NCBI RefSeq assembly: GCF_019710475.1
Contig: NZ_JAJFAX010000002.1
Coordinates: 124,001 to 188,000, forward strand
DNA: 64,000 bases
Source of the DNA: Glycomyces sp. TRM65418
GTDB lineage: Bacteria; Actinomycetota; Actinomycetes; Mycobacteriales; Micromonosporaceae
Direction of reading: 5' to 3'
Below are positions 15,887-25,031 of this stretch, piece by piece. The notes beneath the pieces were generated by a model. That model did not search any database and was not told the DNA's origin. It saw only the letters and a list, made by a program, of their open reading frames with translations. The position numbers and the translations under genes were made by a program. How positions within the stretch are numbered: the stretch's first letter is position 1; every line of letters begins with the position of its first letter.

Positions 15887-17986
15887 ATGTCCTCGACGAA
15901 CCCCACGCCCCGGCACCAGGGTCGACTCGAACTGACCTGGACCGACAAGGACAAGACGCTCCTGTCCACCGGCGATGGCAGGTACGACTACACGTTCGTC
16001 GACCCTTCCGACTACCGGGTCTCCGAGGTCCGCCTCCTGCGCGAAGTCGAACGGTTCGAGGCGCCGGTCCCGCCCGGAAGACCCGCAGACCTCCCCGCAC
16101 CGACCAGCGGCAACCTGCTTGTAACGGGCGATGCGATGCATGTGCTCGACGCGTTGGCGAAGATCCCGGAGTACGCCGAGCAGTACCTGGGGAAGGTGAA
16201 GCTGGTCTACATCGATCCACCGTTCAACACAGGCCAGGCGTTCAGCAACTACGAGGACAACATCGAACACTCGATCTGGTTGACGCTCCTCCGCGACCGG
16301 ATACGCCAGATCAGGCCCCTGCTAGCCGAAGACGGTTCGGTTTGGGTACACCTGGACCACTCAGAGTCGCACCGTTGCCGCGTAGTGCTCGACGAAGAAC
16401 TGGGCGCAAGTAACTTTGTCGCTGAAGTCGCATGGCAGAAGGCCGACTCACCCCGGAACGACACCAAGGGGCTGTCGACCTCGCAGGACACGATCTTGGT
16501 CTATCGAAAAAGCGAGGCGTGGACTCCGAACCGCATGCCCCGGCTCGCATCATCGAACACCAGCCGTTATCAGTCACGTGACGGCGATCCGATCCCGTGG
16601 CGCGACGGCGATGCCACCGCCGGCAAGGCGGCGACCAACCATCCGATGGTCTACGCCATTCAGCACCCCGTGACCGGGAAGCTGATGTACCCGACCGCGG
16701 GTCGCTGCTGGGGGAAAGCGCAGTCGTGGATGCTCGAGCAGATGTCCGAATACGCACCGTATGAGCTTCGTGATATCGGTGACGAGGCAGAGCGGGCGCG
16801 GATCTGCGGCACGACTCCTGAAAAGGTCAAGGCGGGGGTCCCCGCAATCATGCTCTCGGTTCCCTTGGAAGAAGCAGCAGTGGCCGCACAAGCCCGCTAC
16901 GACGCAGGCCATTGGCCGGACATCGTGATGCTCGGACTCCGCGACAGAATCCAGCGTAAGAAGCACCTGGAGGACAACGGCCGTGTCCCCGAGACGTTGT
17001 GGTTGGGCACCGAGGTCGGGGGGAACCTTCGCGGCAAAATCGAGATCAAGGAGCTGTTTCCTGGGGAGCACCCGTTCGCGACGCCGAAGCCTGAGCGACT
17101 GTTGGAACGAATTCTTCATATTGGGTCGAAGCCGGGCGACATCGTCCTCGACTGCTTCGCAGGATCCGGAACCACGGCGGCAGTCGCACACAAGATGGGG
17201 CGCCGCTGGGTGACTAGTGAGCTGTCAGCCGACACCGTCTCCCGGTACACACTTCCCCGGCTCACGATGGTCGTCAAAGGCGAGGATCAGGGCGGTATTT
17301 CCACCACCACGGAGCGGGTCTCCGCGATGGGTGAAAACGGCGAGGACGAGTTTCTCCCAGAGGGCGTGAGCCCTCTGGAAGCCCAGGAGTTCAACCGGCT
17401 CTTGACCAAGGTCGCAAGAGCCGTTGCCACAGAAATCGACCCCACAGCCGTCAAAATCCTCAGGGCCGCAACCAAGACCCGGGACGTCACCACCGTCAAC
17501 TGGCACGGCGGCGGAGGTTTCACCCATCTTGAGACGGGTAAGTCGATGTTCGTCCAGATGCCAGGCATGACCTTGCTCGCGGACTGGGCGGTGCATGGGG
17601 ATCTGGCAGAGGCAATGTGCGCCCAGCTGTCGGTTCCCTACCTTCCCGACGGCATCTTCGCCGCGAAGCAGGGGCGCACTCGCTATGTGATCATCGATGG
17701 CATGGTCGGCACTGGGACGATTGCGGCGATCCTCGACCGGCTCGCTGAAGGCGAGACCGTGGAGGTGTGGGCGACGCAGATCGAAGACGATGCCGCACGG
17801 GCATTGAGGGACGCTCGCAGCGGTTCACGGCTTGAACTGATTCCCGATAAAGTGCTTGAGAACTACCGTCGCAAGTCGGCTCGAAGGTCCCCGTTCGGCG
17901 CTGGCCGGTCCAGCGCCCCCTCCGATGCCGCAGTCGCGAACGCGACTGGCGCACTGGTAGTCGAGGGTGAAGGGACGACCGCCTGA
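15887..17986 (+). CDS. mod: type III restriction-modification DNA methyltransferase (Mod)
   Basis: A 699-aa beta-class N6-adenine methyltransferase. The order of motifs is the type III one: catalytic motif IV DPPFNTG near residue 110 first, SAM-binding motif FAGSGTT (in DCFAGSGTTAAVAHKMG) near residue 425 afterwards, with the target-recognition region between. The Mod subunit determines sequence recognition and methylates one strand of an asymmetric site. ATG 15887 is chosen because AAGGGA precedes it; an in-frame start at 15827 would add 20 residues. The stop overlaps the Res start (TGATG), a coupled mod-res operon. Confidence 0.92.
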   Translation: MSSTNPTPRHQGRLELTWTDKDKTLLSTGDGRYDYTFVDPSDYRVSEVRLLREVERFEAPVPPGRPADLPAPTSGNLLVTGDAMHVLDALAKIPEYAEQYLGKVKLVYIDPPFNTGQAFSNYEDNIEHSIWLTLLRDRIRQIRPLLAEDGSVWVHLDHSESHRCRVVLDEELGASNFVAEVAWQKADSPRNDTKGLSTSQDTILVYRKSEAWTPNRMPRLASSNTSRYQSRDGDPIPWRDGDATAGKAATNHPMVYAIQHPVTGKLMYPTAGRCWGKAQSWMLEQMSEYAPYELRDIGDEAERARICGTTPEKVKAGVPAIMLSVPLEEAAVAAQARYDAGHWPDIVMLGLRDRIQRKKHLEDNGRVPETLWLGTEVGGNLRGKIEIKELFPGEHPFATPKPERLLERILHIGSKPGDIVLDCFAGSGTTAAVAHKMGRRWVTSELSADTVSRYTLPRLTMVVKGEDQGGISTTTERVSAMGENGEDEFLPEGVSPLEAQEFNRLLTKVARAVATEIDPTAVKILRAATKTRDVTTVNWHGGGGFTHLETGKSMFVQMPGMTLLADWAVHGDLAEAMCAQLSVPYLPDGIFAAKQGRTRYVIIDGMVGTGTIAAILDRLAEGETVEVWATQIEDDAARALRDARSGSRLELIPDKVLENYRRKSARRSPFGAGRSSAPSDAAVANATGALVVEGEGTTA

Positions 17987-20532
17987 TGGGCGAATTGCAG
18001 TTCCAAGCTGACCTCCTCAACGAGGTCGCCCACCGCCTGGACCTCCGTGCGCCGAACCGCGAGGCGGTCCGGTCGGTGCTGCTGCGCACCTCCGATCACT
18101 ACGACGTGCAGGAGAACACCGAGCCGTACGAGTGCATCGTGGACTCGGCCACGGGTGTGGGCAAGACCTTCGTAATGGCCGGGCTCATGGAGTATCTTGC
18201 CGGAGCCGAAGCCCCGGCTCGGAATTTCCTGCTGCTCGCCCCTGGCCGGACGATCCGCGACAAGTCCATCGCGAACTTCTCAGCGGGCACACGTAAGTCG
18301 CTGCGCCACATGCTGCGCTCGAACCCGGTCGTGGTCACCGCCGAGAACTTCGACTCCCAAGCGACCCGGATCGCGATGGACGATCCGTCGGTCACGAAGC
18401 TGTACATCTTCACCGTCCAGGCACTCACCTCAGCGACCGGTGAGGGACGGGCTACCCACGAAGCCCTGGAGACCCTGGGCGACTCGTTCTTCAACCGCCT
18501 TGCGAAACTCGACGACCTCGTGATCCTGGCCGACGAACACCACTGTTACCGCGGCAAAGCCTTTTCGCGCACCATCCAGCAACTCCGACCGGAACTGGTG
18601 GTCGGGCTGACCGCCACGCCCGCGAGATCCGATGAGTCGATGGTCGCCTTCCGCTACCCGCTGGCCGCCGCGATCGCCGATCAGCTGGTGAAGACGCCAG
18701 TCATGGTCGGACGCCGCGACGACCGGACGGACATCGAGACAAAGCTGCTCGACGGGGTCAACCTCCTGCGCTACAAGGCGCAGCACGCGGACGCCTATTG
18801 CGACGAGCATGGCCTCGCCAAGGTGAACCCTGTCATGCTGGTCATCGCGGGCAGTATCGAGGAGGCGAAGGAATTCCAGGAGGTCCTCGACTCTGCCTCG
18901 TTCGACGGCGGGTCTTGGGTAGGAAAGACCCTGCTGGTGCACTCGAAGCTGCCTTCGGAGGAGAAGGAACAGGCCCTTGCCGACCTCGCTGCTGTCGAAG
19001 ACCCCGACTCGCCGGTACGGATCATCATCAGCGTCGGGATGCTCAAGGAAGGCTGGGACGTCAAGAACGTTTACGTGATCGCCTCCATGCGGGCCTCGGT
19101 CTCCGAGGTCATGACCGAGCAGACCCTCGGACGCGGCATGCGGCTCCCATTCGGCCGGTATACCGGCGTCGAAATCCTGGACACACTCGAAGTTCTGGCG
19201 CACGAAAAGTACAGTGAGCTGCTGGCGAAACGAAAAGTTCTCAACGAGGCGTTCATCAACTACGGCATCTATGCCGAAATCAGGCAGCTCCAGGACGGCC
19301 GCTCCGTGGTCCGGGATAAGGCATTCGAAGCCGAAACCGATGTCATCGCCGCGCCAAGCGCACTTGCCTCAGACGAGACCAGTCGCGTCGGCGGCTCCGA
19401 CCTCGACGGCGGGCAGCCTGCTTCGGAATCCGGGAGTTCGCTCGAGGCAGACTCAAGGCCCGCCTTCATCGGGGGTGTGGTCGACATCGACACCCGTACT
19501 CAAGTCGCGGCAGAATCCGCCCGGAAGACGACAGCGAAGATCGCCTACGCGCCGCTTCCCGAACGTGAATCGATCATCATTCCGCTCCTCGAAGCGGTCC
19601 CGCAACCTGTGGTGGTCAGCCTCAACCAGATCCACGATTACACGCCGTTCGAGCAGCTCGGACGAGCGCTCACGAACGACATCTCCGATGAATTGCGGCG
19701 TACCAAAATCACCGCAACACATGACGGTCGCAAGGTCGAAGTGACCACCGAGACGGCTAACGACACGATCGCCTCTGCCCTCCCACTTGAAATGCCGTTG
19801 GAAACCCTGCACCACCAGCTGATGCGCCGAGCGATGGCCGTCAAAGGCGTTGCCAACCGCCCTAATGAACTCGGCGCTGCGAAGCGGATCGTCGATAGCC
19901 TGATTGACGCGATGGGCGACAAAGCCGCCGCCCACCTCTCCGCCTTCGGTGAACGGTGCGGACAGCGACTCGCCGCCAAGATCACCGAAGCGCTCAAGGA
20001 CACTACCCAAGCACAATTCACCTACTCCGATGAGGCGAAGCCCGTATTCCTCGACAAGACTCGGGAAGCGAACAAGCGCCAAGTCGATGGGCACGCGGAT
20101 GGATCATTTGACAAAGCCGTCGCGTTCGGAGGATGGAGCAAGAATCTCTACAGCCACGCCTGGTTCGATAGCGCTCCCGAATTCTCCGTCGCCAACGCCA
20201 TCGACGACGACCCGGACGTGATCGTCTGGGCACGCCTCCACGTCAACGATGTGCCGATCAAATGGACCTCCGAAGGCCGGGAGTACAACCCGGACCTCGT
20301 AGTTATCGAGGAAATCGACGGCAAACGCGTCGGCTGGCTGGTCGAAATCAAGGCCGACAAGGATCTAAACTCAGCCGAGGTCCTCGCGAAGCGCAATGCC
20401 GCAAAACGATGGGCGAATACCGCTAATTCCCTCGAAGGCACGGATGCCACCTGGCGCTATTTGCTGATCGGAGAACAAGACATTGAAGATGCCCAAGGCT
20501 TGTGGAGTCAGCTCAAAGAATTCGGGCAGTAG
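17986..20532 (+). CDS. res: type III restriction enzyme helicase-nuclease (Res)
   Basis: An 848-aa SF2 helicase-nuclease. Walker A is ATGVGKT (55-61), the Walker B-like motif is ILADEHH, then GLTATPA (motif III) and QTLGRGMRLPFGR (motif VI). The C-terminal endonuclease site is PD-(D/E)xK type: YNPDLVVIEE followed by LVEIKAD. With Mod it forms the ATP-dependent complex that cuts unmethylated DNA carrying two head-to-head sites. All catalytic motifs are intact, so unlike the HsdS/HsdM pair this should be a functional restriction system. It starts at the ATG overlapping the mod stop. Confidence 0.92.
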   Translation: MGELQFQADLLNEVAHRLDLRAPNREAVRSVLLRTSDHYDVQENTEPYECIVDSATGVGKTFVMAGLMEYLAGAEAPARNFLLLAPGRTIRDKSIANFSAGTRKSLRHMLRSNPVVVTAENFDSQATRIAMDDPSVTKLYIFTVQALTSATGEGRATHEALETLGDSFFNRLAKLDDLVILADEHHCYRGKAFSRTIQQLRPELVVGLTATPARSDESMVAFRYPLAAAIADQLVKTPVMVGRRDDRTDIETKLLDGVNLLRYKAQHADAYCDEHGLAKVNPVMLVIAGSIEEAKEFQEVLDSASFDGGSWVGKTLLVHSKLPSEEKEQALADLAAVEDPDSPVRIIISVGMLKEGWDVKNVYVIASMRASVSEVMTEQTLGRGMRLPFGRYTGVEILDTLEVLAHEKYSELLAKRKVLNEAFINYGIYAEIRQLQDGRSVVRDKAFEAETDVIAAPSALASDETSRVGGSDLDGGQPASESGSSLEADSRPAFIGGVVDIDTRTQVAAESARKTTAKIAYAPLPERESIIIPLLEAVPQPVVVSLNQIHDYTPFEQLGRALTNDISDELRRTKITATHDGRKVEVTTETANDTIASALPLEMPLETLHHQLMRRAMAVKGVANRPNELGAAKRIVDSLIDAMGDKAAAHLSAFGERCGQRLAAKITEALKDTTQAQFTYSDEAKPVFLDKTREANKRQVDGHADGSFDKAVAFGGWSKNLYSHAWFDSAPEFSVANAIDDDPDVIVWARLHVNDVPIKWTSEGREYNPDLVVIEEIDGKRVGWLVEIKADKDLNSAEVLAKRNAAKRWANTANSLEGTDATWRYLLIGEQDIEDAQGLWSQLKEFGQ

Positions 20533-20663
20533 TCCGAGCCGCTCTGATTCGATCCGATCCCGTGCGTGGCTTTTCAGGCTTCGCTTCGCGAATGTGCGGC
20601 GGGTGCGGTGGCGATAGTTCCACCGCAGCCGCCGACAAAACCCTTCCGGTTGCTATTCCCTAC

Positions 20664-21434
20664 CTACTGCCCTGGTAGTGCATCGAGACTGCATGTTCTT
20701 CTCTCTACGGTGCCTCCCATAGGGCGAAGCCAGGCGACGAGGCGTCGTTCGGCGGCTCGGCGGCGGTGGTCGGCGGCCGGCCGGGTGAGGCCGTGCGCCG
20801 TGGCGTAGTCGCCGAGACGCTGGCCGTCGAGCCGTGTGGTGCCGATGAGGTCGGCCTCATCGACGGTGATGATCTCTTCGCGGATGGCGTCGGCGAGGAC
20901 GAGGTCGACGTGGCCGACCTGCGGCTGCGGCGGGCGGGACGCGAATTCAGCTGAGACCAGGCTCTTGGTGTAGCGGACGAGTTCGCGGGAATAGGCGCGG
21001 GCGGCGATGTATCCCTGATGGCACAGGCGGCGGCACACGTGTGCTCGGACGGTGCTGATTTGGGCGATTCCGGCGGCGAAACCGGCGAGCGCGCTGGCTT
21101 CGATGTCGGCGCGCTCGGCCCAGGGTGGGGCGATCCAGGTGACGCGTTTGGTGGCGTTGCGCAAGCCGGGGAGGGCGAGGGCGGCGCTGATGGTGACCCA
21201 CAGCGGCTGCTTCCGGGCCCGGTCGACCAGGTAGGTCCAGACCGGGTCGGTCCAGGTGTCGGCAGCGTCGTCTCGGGCGGTGGGGCCGGTGAGGCGGTCC
21301 TGGAGTTCGCGGAGCCCGATCGGGCGGTCGGGCAGGCCCTCGATCGCTGCCCCGGGGACGGTGAGCTCCGGGTTGTCGGCGTGGAGGTCGAACTGCGCTG
21401 CGATGCGGTGCAGCGGGGTGGACTCGGGTTGCAT
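20664..21434 (-). CDS. HTH regulator of the ICE (sigma-region-4-like C-terminus)
   Basis: A 256-aa protein. The C-terminal 60 residues (DGQRLGDYATAHGLTRPAAD then RRRAAERRLVAWL) resemble a sigma-70 region 4-type helix-turn-helix; the rest is helical and unrecognised. It is transcribed away from the conjugation operon across a 500 bp control region, so it probably regulates transfer. ATG 21434 has GAGGAG upstream. A frameshifted fragment of a close relative survives at 4638-5005 together with part of its own control region, which supports a conserved regulator/operator unit on this element type. Confidence 0.65.
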   Translation of the reverse strand: MQPESTPLHRIAAQFDLHADNPELTVPGAAIEGLPDRPIGLRELQDRLTGPTARDDAADTWTDPVWTYLVDRARKQPLWVTISAALALPGLRNATKRVTWIAPPWAERADIEASALAGFAAGIAQISTVRAHVCRRLCHQGYIAARAYSRELVRYTKSLVSAEFASRPPQPQVGHVDLVLADAIREEIITVDEADLIGTTRLDGQRLGDYATAHGLTRPAADHRRRAAERRLVAWLRPMGGTVERRTCSLDALPGQ

Positions 21435-21934
21435 GGCGTGCTCCTCAGGTGCTGGAGCGGACGGTGTTGTCCGCTATTGCTCCAGCTAGATCCCCCACCC
21501 GAGGGTGTGTCCAGCACCCCGCCCACCCCACGCAGAAGCGCCTCCCACCCTGGCCCCCACCCCCGTCTACCGGGGGTGGGGGCTTTGCCGTGCCCACCCG
21601 GTCGGGGTGGGCACGGTCGACTGCTGCCCGCGGGGTCACCTCGGCCGCATAGTCCTGCTGTCGTGTCCGGTTCGCGTCCTGGGGTGGGCGCGGGGTGGGC
21701 GCGCACCCTCGCGCATCGGCGCCCACCGCTGGTCTTCCCCACTCGAGTCAGCCGCAGGAGTGCTGGCTTGGGTTCCCGTCGACGCGGGTGCGGTCCAGGC
21801 GTTCCTGTTCGCATCCGACCTTGAGGGAGGTGGTGTCTCTCCGGCACCGACCCCGCAGGCGCGGGAGCCCGGTCGGCCCGGCCTTACCCCCGGGCCGACC
21901 CCTACGCATCGATTCCGTCACGGGGGTGCGGGAC
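21435..21934. promoter_or_regulatory. divergent ICE control region rich in inverted repeats
   Basis: 500 bp between the regulator (minus) and the conjugation operon (plus). It contains GCCCCCACCCCC/GGGGGTGGGGGC (21553-21583), GTGCCCACCC-GGTCG-GGGTGGGCAC (21590-21614) and GGGTGGGCGCGCACCC near 21693-21708, followed by CTCGCGCATCGGCGCCCACC. The recurring GTGGGC/GCCCAC unit suggests multiple sites for one regulator. Frames across this interval look like composition artefacts. A decayed counterpart is at 5050-5390. Confidence 0.6.
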
Positions 21935-22288
21935 GTGGGAACGGCTCACCGAACTATCAGGGTCCGCCTGGCCCGATGGCTGCCGCCGATCACCGCGGTC
22001 GGCGCGGTCGCCGCGGTGCTGGTGCTCACGACACCGGGCATGGCGATGGCCGACACCGACGACATCATCGTGGTGCTCGACAACCTCAGGTTGGTCATCG
22101 TTGTGCTGGCTGGCGCTGCGGTCGCGGTCATGTTGACCCTCGGCGGTCTCAGGTATCTCCTCGCCAGCGATCCCGGCGAAACCGAGAAGGCCAAATCCGC
22201 TCTCAGGGCGGCCGCGATCGGCTTCGGCATCATCCTGCTCGCGATTCCGTTCGTCGAAATCCTGCAAGGGATTCTGACCTATGAATAA
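21935..22288 (+). CDS. pilin-like small membrane protein (TrbC/VirB2-like)
   Basis: A 117-aa protein with a long N-terminal signal/anchor helix (PPITAVGAVAAVLVLTTPGMAMA, cleavage plausible after AMA) and two further hydrophobic segments (IVVLAGAAVAVMLTLGGLRYLL and AIGFGIILLAIPFVEILQGIL). This is the layout of TrbC/VirB2-type conjugative pilins. It is the first gene of the transfer operon, ahead of the VirB6-like channel. The GTG at 21935 is the most plausible start because the frame upstream is regulatory DNA. Confidence 0.6.
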   Translation: MGTAHRTIRVRLARWLPPITAVGAVAAVLVLTTPGMAMADTDDIIVVLDNLRLVIVVLAGAAVAVMLTLGGLRYLLASDPGETEKAKSALRAAAIGFGIILLAIPFVEILQGILTYE

Positions 22289-22461
22289 CCGTTGCAGCGC
22301 ACCACTCAAATGGGCACCTCTCGCAATCGTGGACGCTACCTGGGCTCGCTGTTGCACGCCACGTGCAGATCACCGTTCGCGACCAGTTGAATCGCAATCG
22401 CCGTACAAGGCGCGCCGCCGCCGTGCGACCTCGCTCCTGCATTTCGAGGCGGTGGACAGCC

Positions 22462-24162
22462 ATGCCTGAGTGGCTCGTTGAGGCGATGGACGGCCTCTTG
22501 GAATGGATCCGCAGTCTGCTCGAGGCCATGCGTGATGGACTGCGCGATGTCCTGACGGAGATGGACTGGATTCATCTGTCCTCCCTTTCCTGGGACTCCG
22601 GCAAGCCGCTGGCTGAGGAGTTCTTGATCCTGGCCGTCGCCGGCTACACCCTGGTCGTTGTCGTGGGCGGGGTCCTCGTCATGTCGCACGAGACGCTGCA
22701 GACTCGCTACACCATTCGTGAAATCGCGCCCCGCCTGGTCGTCGGACTGTTGCTTGCCGGTATTTCGGCGGTGATCGTGCAGCAGGCCATGGCCGCGGCG
22801 AATGAGGTCGTCGACGGGTTCAGTGTCGTTGCGACCGACCCTTCTCTGGCCCCCATTACCCAGTTGGAGGAATTTCCGTCCCAACTGACCATGAGCGGTT
22901 GGTCGGAAGCGGGCTTCGAGTACGAGGACTGCGTCGCGGACAACGGTGAGGCCGCCTGCGAGAAGCCGAACTTGCTGGCGGAGATCCTCTGGATTCTGGC
23001 GACTGCGGCGTGCCTGCTCGTCTTGTTGTTCACCGCGATCGTGCGCAACATAGCGTTCTTCTTTGTCGTCGTGTGCGCGCCGATCGCTTTGGCCTGCCAC
23101 GGTCTGCCGGTCACCGAATGGGCGTCCCGGCTGTGGTGGCGGATGCTCGGCGCTTGCATGGCCTCGGCTATTGGCCAGGCCGCGCTGGTCTGGGTGTGGG
23201 TCAAAATGACCGGCGGCTTCTACTGGGGCCACTTCTTCCACATCCCGGTCACCGAGCTGTATCTGCTCGTCATCGTCTGGATGATGTGGGTCGTCCATAA
23301 GCAGTCGTTCCGGATCGTTCGCGGCCGTCCAGTCTCCATTCCGGGTTCGCGGCTGCTGGGGGCTTTCGTGATGTCGAAAGCACTCGGCAATCACGGTCGC
23401 TCCCGGAAACGGTCGAAGCCCGATCCCGATAAGCAGCCGGACCGCTCTCCGGGCAAGCGCGATGAGGCGGGCGGGAGCAAGTTCGATCTGCCGCCTGAGC
23501 CGCCCGGTTTCAACGAGTGGGCCGACTTCCGCAATACAGCCGACGCCCGCAATCCTCAGCCGCGGCCGCCTACGGGTGGGAATGCATCGGTCTCGCCGCT
23601 TGATGATGCGGCCCCGGTCAGTGTCGACGGGAACCCGGTCGTCGGGGGCAGCAGCGCCCCTTACGCGCCCGACGGGGACCGGCCGCCGCGCCCTAATTCC
23701 CGGGCCGGTACCCTCGCCTCGCCGCTCGACGACGCCCAGCCCGAAGCAACCGCGGCCGTGGCGACTCCGGTCGCTCCGGCGGGCTCGGGCTCCGATCGGC
23801 CCTTGGCGTCGGTCCCGGATGGCGCACTGATCGATCGGCACGAGCCGCCTCCGGTGGTGCGCGTGCGCACCGACCAGGTCGTGCCGCTGGCGCAGCGGCG
23901 CGAGGCCGCGACGGCAGCGAACCGCGACCGGACGGCCGCCGAGGCGGCCGAGGCCGCGAAAGCGCAAGCGACGGCACGGGCGAAAGCCGAGCAGGAGCAG
24001 GCCGAGCGTCGCCGCGCCGCGAAGGCGGCGATGGCCCGCATGGCCGCCACCGGGCGTCCGGCCACCCACGAGGTCCCGGCAGCCCAGGACCATCACGCGT
24101 TCCCGCCGCCCAAACCAGCCGCGAAGCCAAAGCCGGACAGCAAGGGCGGTGAGCGGTCATGA
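22462..24162 (+). CDS. VirB6/TrbL-like polytopic channel protein
   Basis: A 566-aa protein. Residues 1-300 hold about six membrane helices (e.g. FLILAVAGYTLVVVVGGVLV, LLAEILWILATAACLLVLLF, NIAFFFVVVCAPIALAC). Residues 300-566 are a long hydrophilic, Pro/Ala/Arg-rich cytoplasmic tail with an Ala/Glu/Arg-rich coiled-coil-like stretch. That is the architecture of VirB6/TrbL inner-membrane channel proteins in Gram-positive type IV secretion. The start at 22462 follows a 170 bp gap without a supported gene; an in-frame start at 22363 would add 33 residues of unlikely sequence. The 3' end overlaps the next gene by 4 bp. Confidence 0.7.
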   Translation: MPEWLVEAMDGLLEWIRSLLEAMRDGLRDVLTEMDWIHLSSLSWDSGKPLAEEFLILAVAGYTLVVVVGGVLVMSHETLQTRYTIREIAPRLVVGLLLAGISAVIVQQAMAAANEVVDGFSVVATDPSLAPITQLEEFPSQLTMSGWSEAGFEYEDCVADNGEAACEKPNLLAEILWILATAACLLVLLFTAIVRNIAFFFVVVCAPIALACHGLPVTEWASRLWWRMLGACMASAIGQAALVWVWVKMTGGFYWGHFFHIPVTELYLLVIVWMMWVVHKQSFRIVRGRPVSIPGSRLLGAFVMSKALGNHGRSRKRSKPDPDKQPDRSPGKRDEAGGSKFDLPPEPPGFNEWADFRNTADARNPQPRPPTGGNASVSPLDDAAPVSVDGNPVVGGSSAPYAPDGDRPPRPNSRAGTLASPLDDAQPEATAAVATPVAPAGSGSDRPLASVPDGALIDRHEPPPVVRVRTDQVVPLAQRREAATAANRDRTAAEAAEAAKAQATARAKAEQEQAERRRAAKAAMARMAATGRPATHEVPAAQDHHAFPPPKPAAKPKPDSKGGERS

Positions 24163-25031
24163 GCGTCTACGTCCCGGCCGATCTGGATCTGCCCGACAAG
24201 ATCTTGTTCAACCTGACCGCCCGCCAGGTGGCGGTGCTGGCCCCGGCGGCGCTGGGCCTGTGGGGGCTGTGGCAGTCCCTGGCCGGCCTGGTCCATCCGG
24301 TGCTGCTGCTGTTGGCTTCGGCGCCGATCGCCGCCGCGGCGCTGGCGCTCGCGCTCGCCCGCCGTGACGGGACGACGCTCGACCGCCTCGTTTGGGCGGC
24401 CATCCGGTCCCCGCGGACCCCGCTCGCCGCTGGGGCACCCGCACCGGGAGCCGTCCAGGCCGCCCTGGCGCTGACCGGCATGGAGCGCCTCGCCCGAGTC
24501 CGCCCGGTCCCCTCCCCGGTCGACGGCATCGACCCGGCCGGGGTCATCGACCTGGGCGCGGCTGGCTGCGCGGTCGCTGTCGCGGCCGGGTGCGTGAACT
24601 TCGACCTCCGTGCCGAGGGGGAGCGCGCTGCGTTGTGCGACGCGTTCGCGCGCCTGCTGCACTCCCTTGAGGGCCATTTGCAGGTGTCGGTGATGCAGCG
24701 GCCGGTCGACTTGACCGGCTACCTCACCGGCCTCGACGCCCGCGCGAGCGCCCTCGGGGACGGCGCGCTGCAAGCCGCGGCTCAGGCGCACCGGGCCTGG
24801 CTTGCCGGTCTGGTCGCCGGGCGCGGGGTGCTCGCCCGCGAGGTCACCGTCGTCGTCACCGGGCTCGACGCCGAGAGCGCGTCGCGAGCGGCCGCCCAGG
24901 TGGAAGCGTTTTTGGCCCAGATCGGGGCGGACGCGCGGCGCTTGGACCGCTCCGAGCTGTCCGAGCGCATCCGGTTCGGGCTCGATCCCTACGGCACGGC
25001 GGGGGCCGCGTTCGGGGGCTGGTCGCAATGA
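24159..25031 (+). CDS. PrgI-family (VirB3-like) conjugation membrane protein
   Basis: A 290-aa protein. The N-terminus (VPADLDLPDKILFNLTARQV) followed by two membrane helices (VLAPAALGLWGLWQSLAGLV and LLLLASAPIAAAALALALA) is the PrgI/VirB3 pattern found directly upstream of VirB4 in actinobacterial conjugative elements. The remaining 200 residues are a soluble domain also seen in such fusions. It overlaps both neighbours by 4 bp, so it is translationally coupled within the operon. Confidence 0.75.
   Translation: MSVYVPADLDLPDKILFNLTARQVAVLAPAALGLWGLWQSLAGLVHPVLLLLASAPIAAAALALALARRDGTTLDRLVWAAIRSPRTPLAAGAPAPGAVQAALALTGMERLARVRPVPSPVDGIDPAGVIDLGAAGCAVAVAAGCVNFDLRAEGERAALCDAFARLLHSLEGHLQVSVMQRPVDLTGYLTGLDARASALGDGALQAAAQAHRAWLAGLVAGRGVLAREVTVVVTGLDAESASRAAAQVEAFLAQIGADARRLDRSELSERIRFGLDPYGTAGAAFGGWSQ

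Noticed and set aside
22336-24096. Long minus-strand open frame opposite the VirB6-like gene
   Set aside because: Low-complexity antisense frame with no motif; the plus-strand frame has clear membrane helices.
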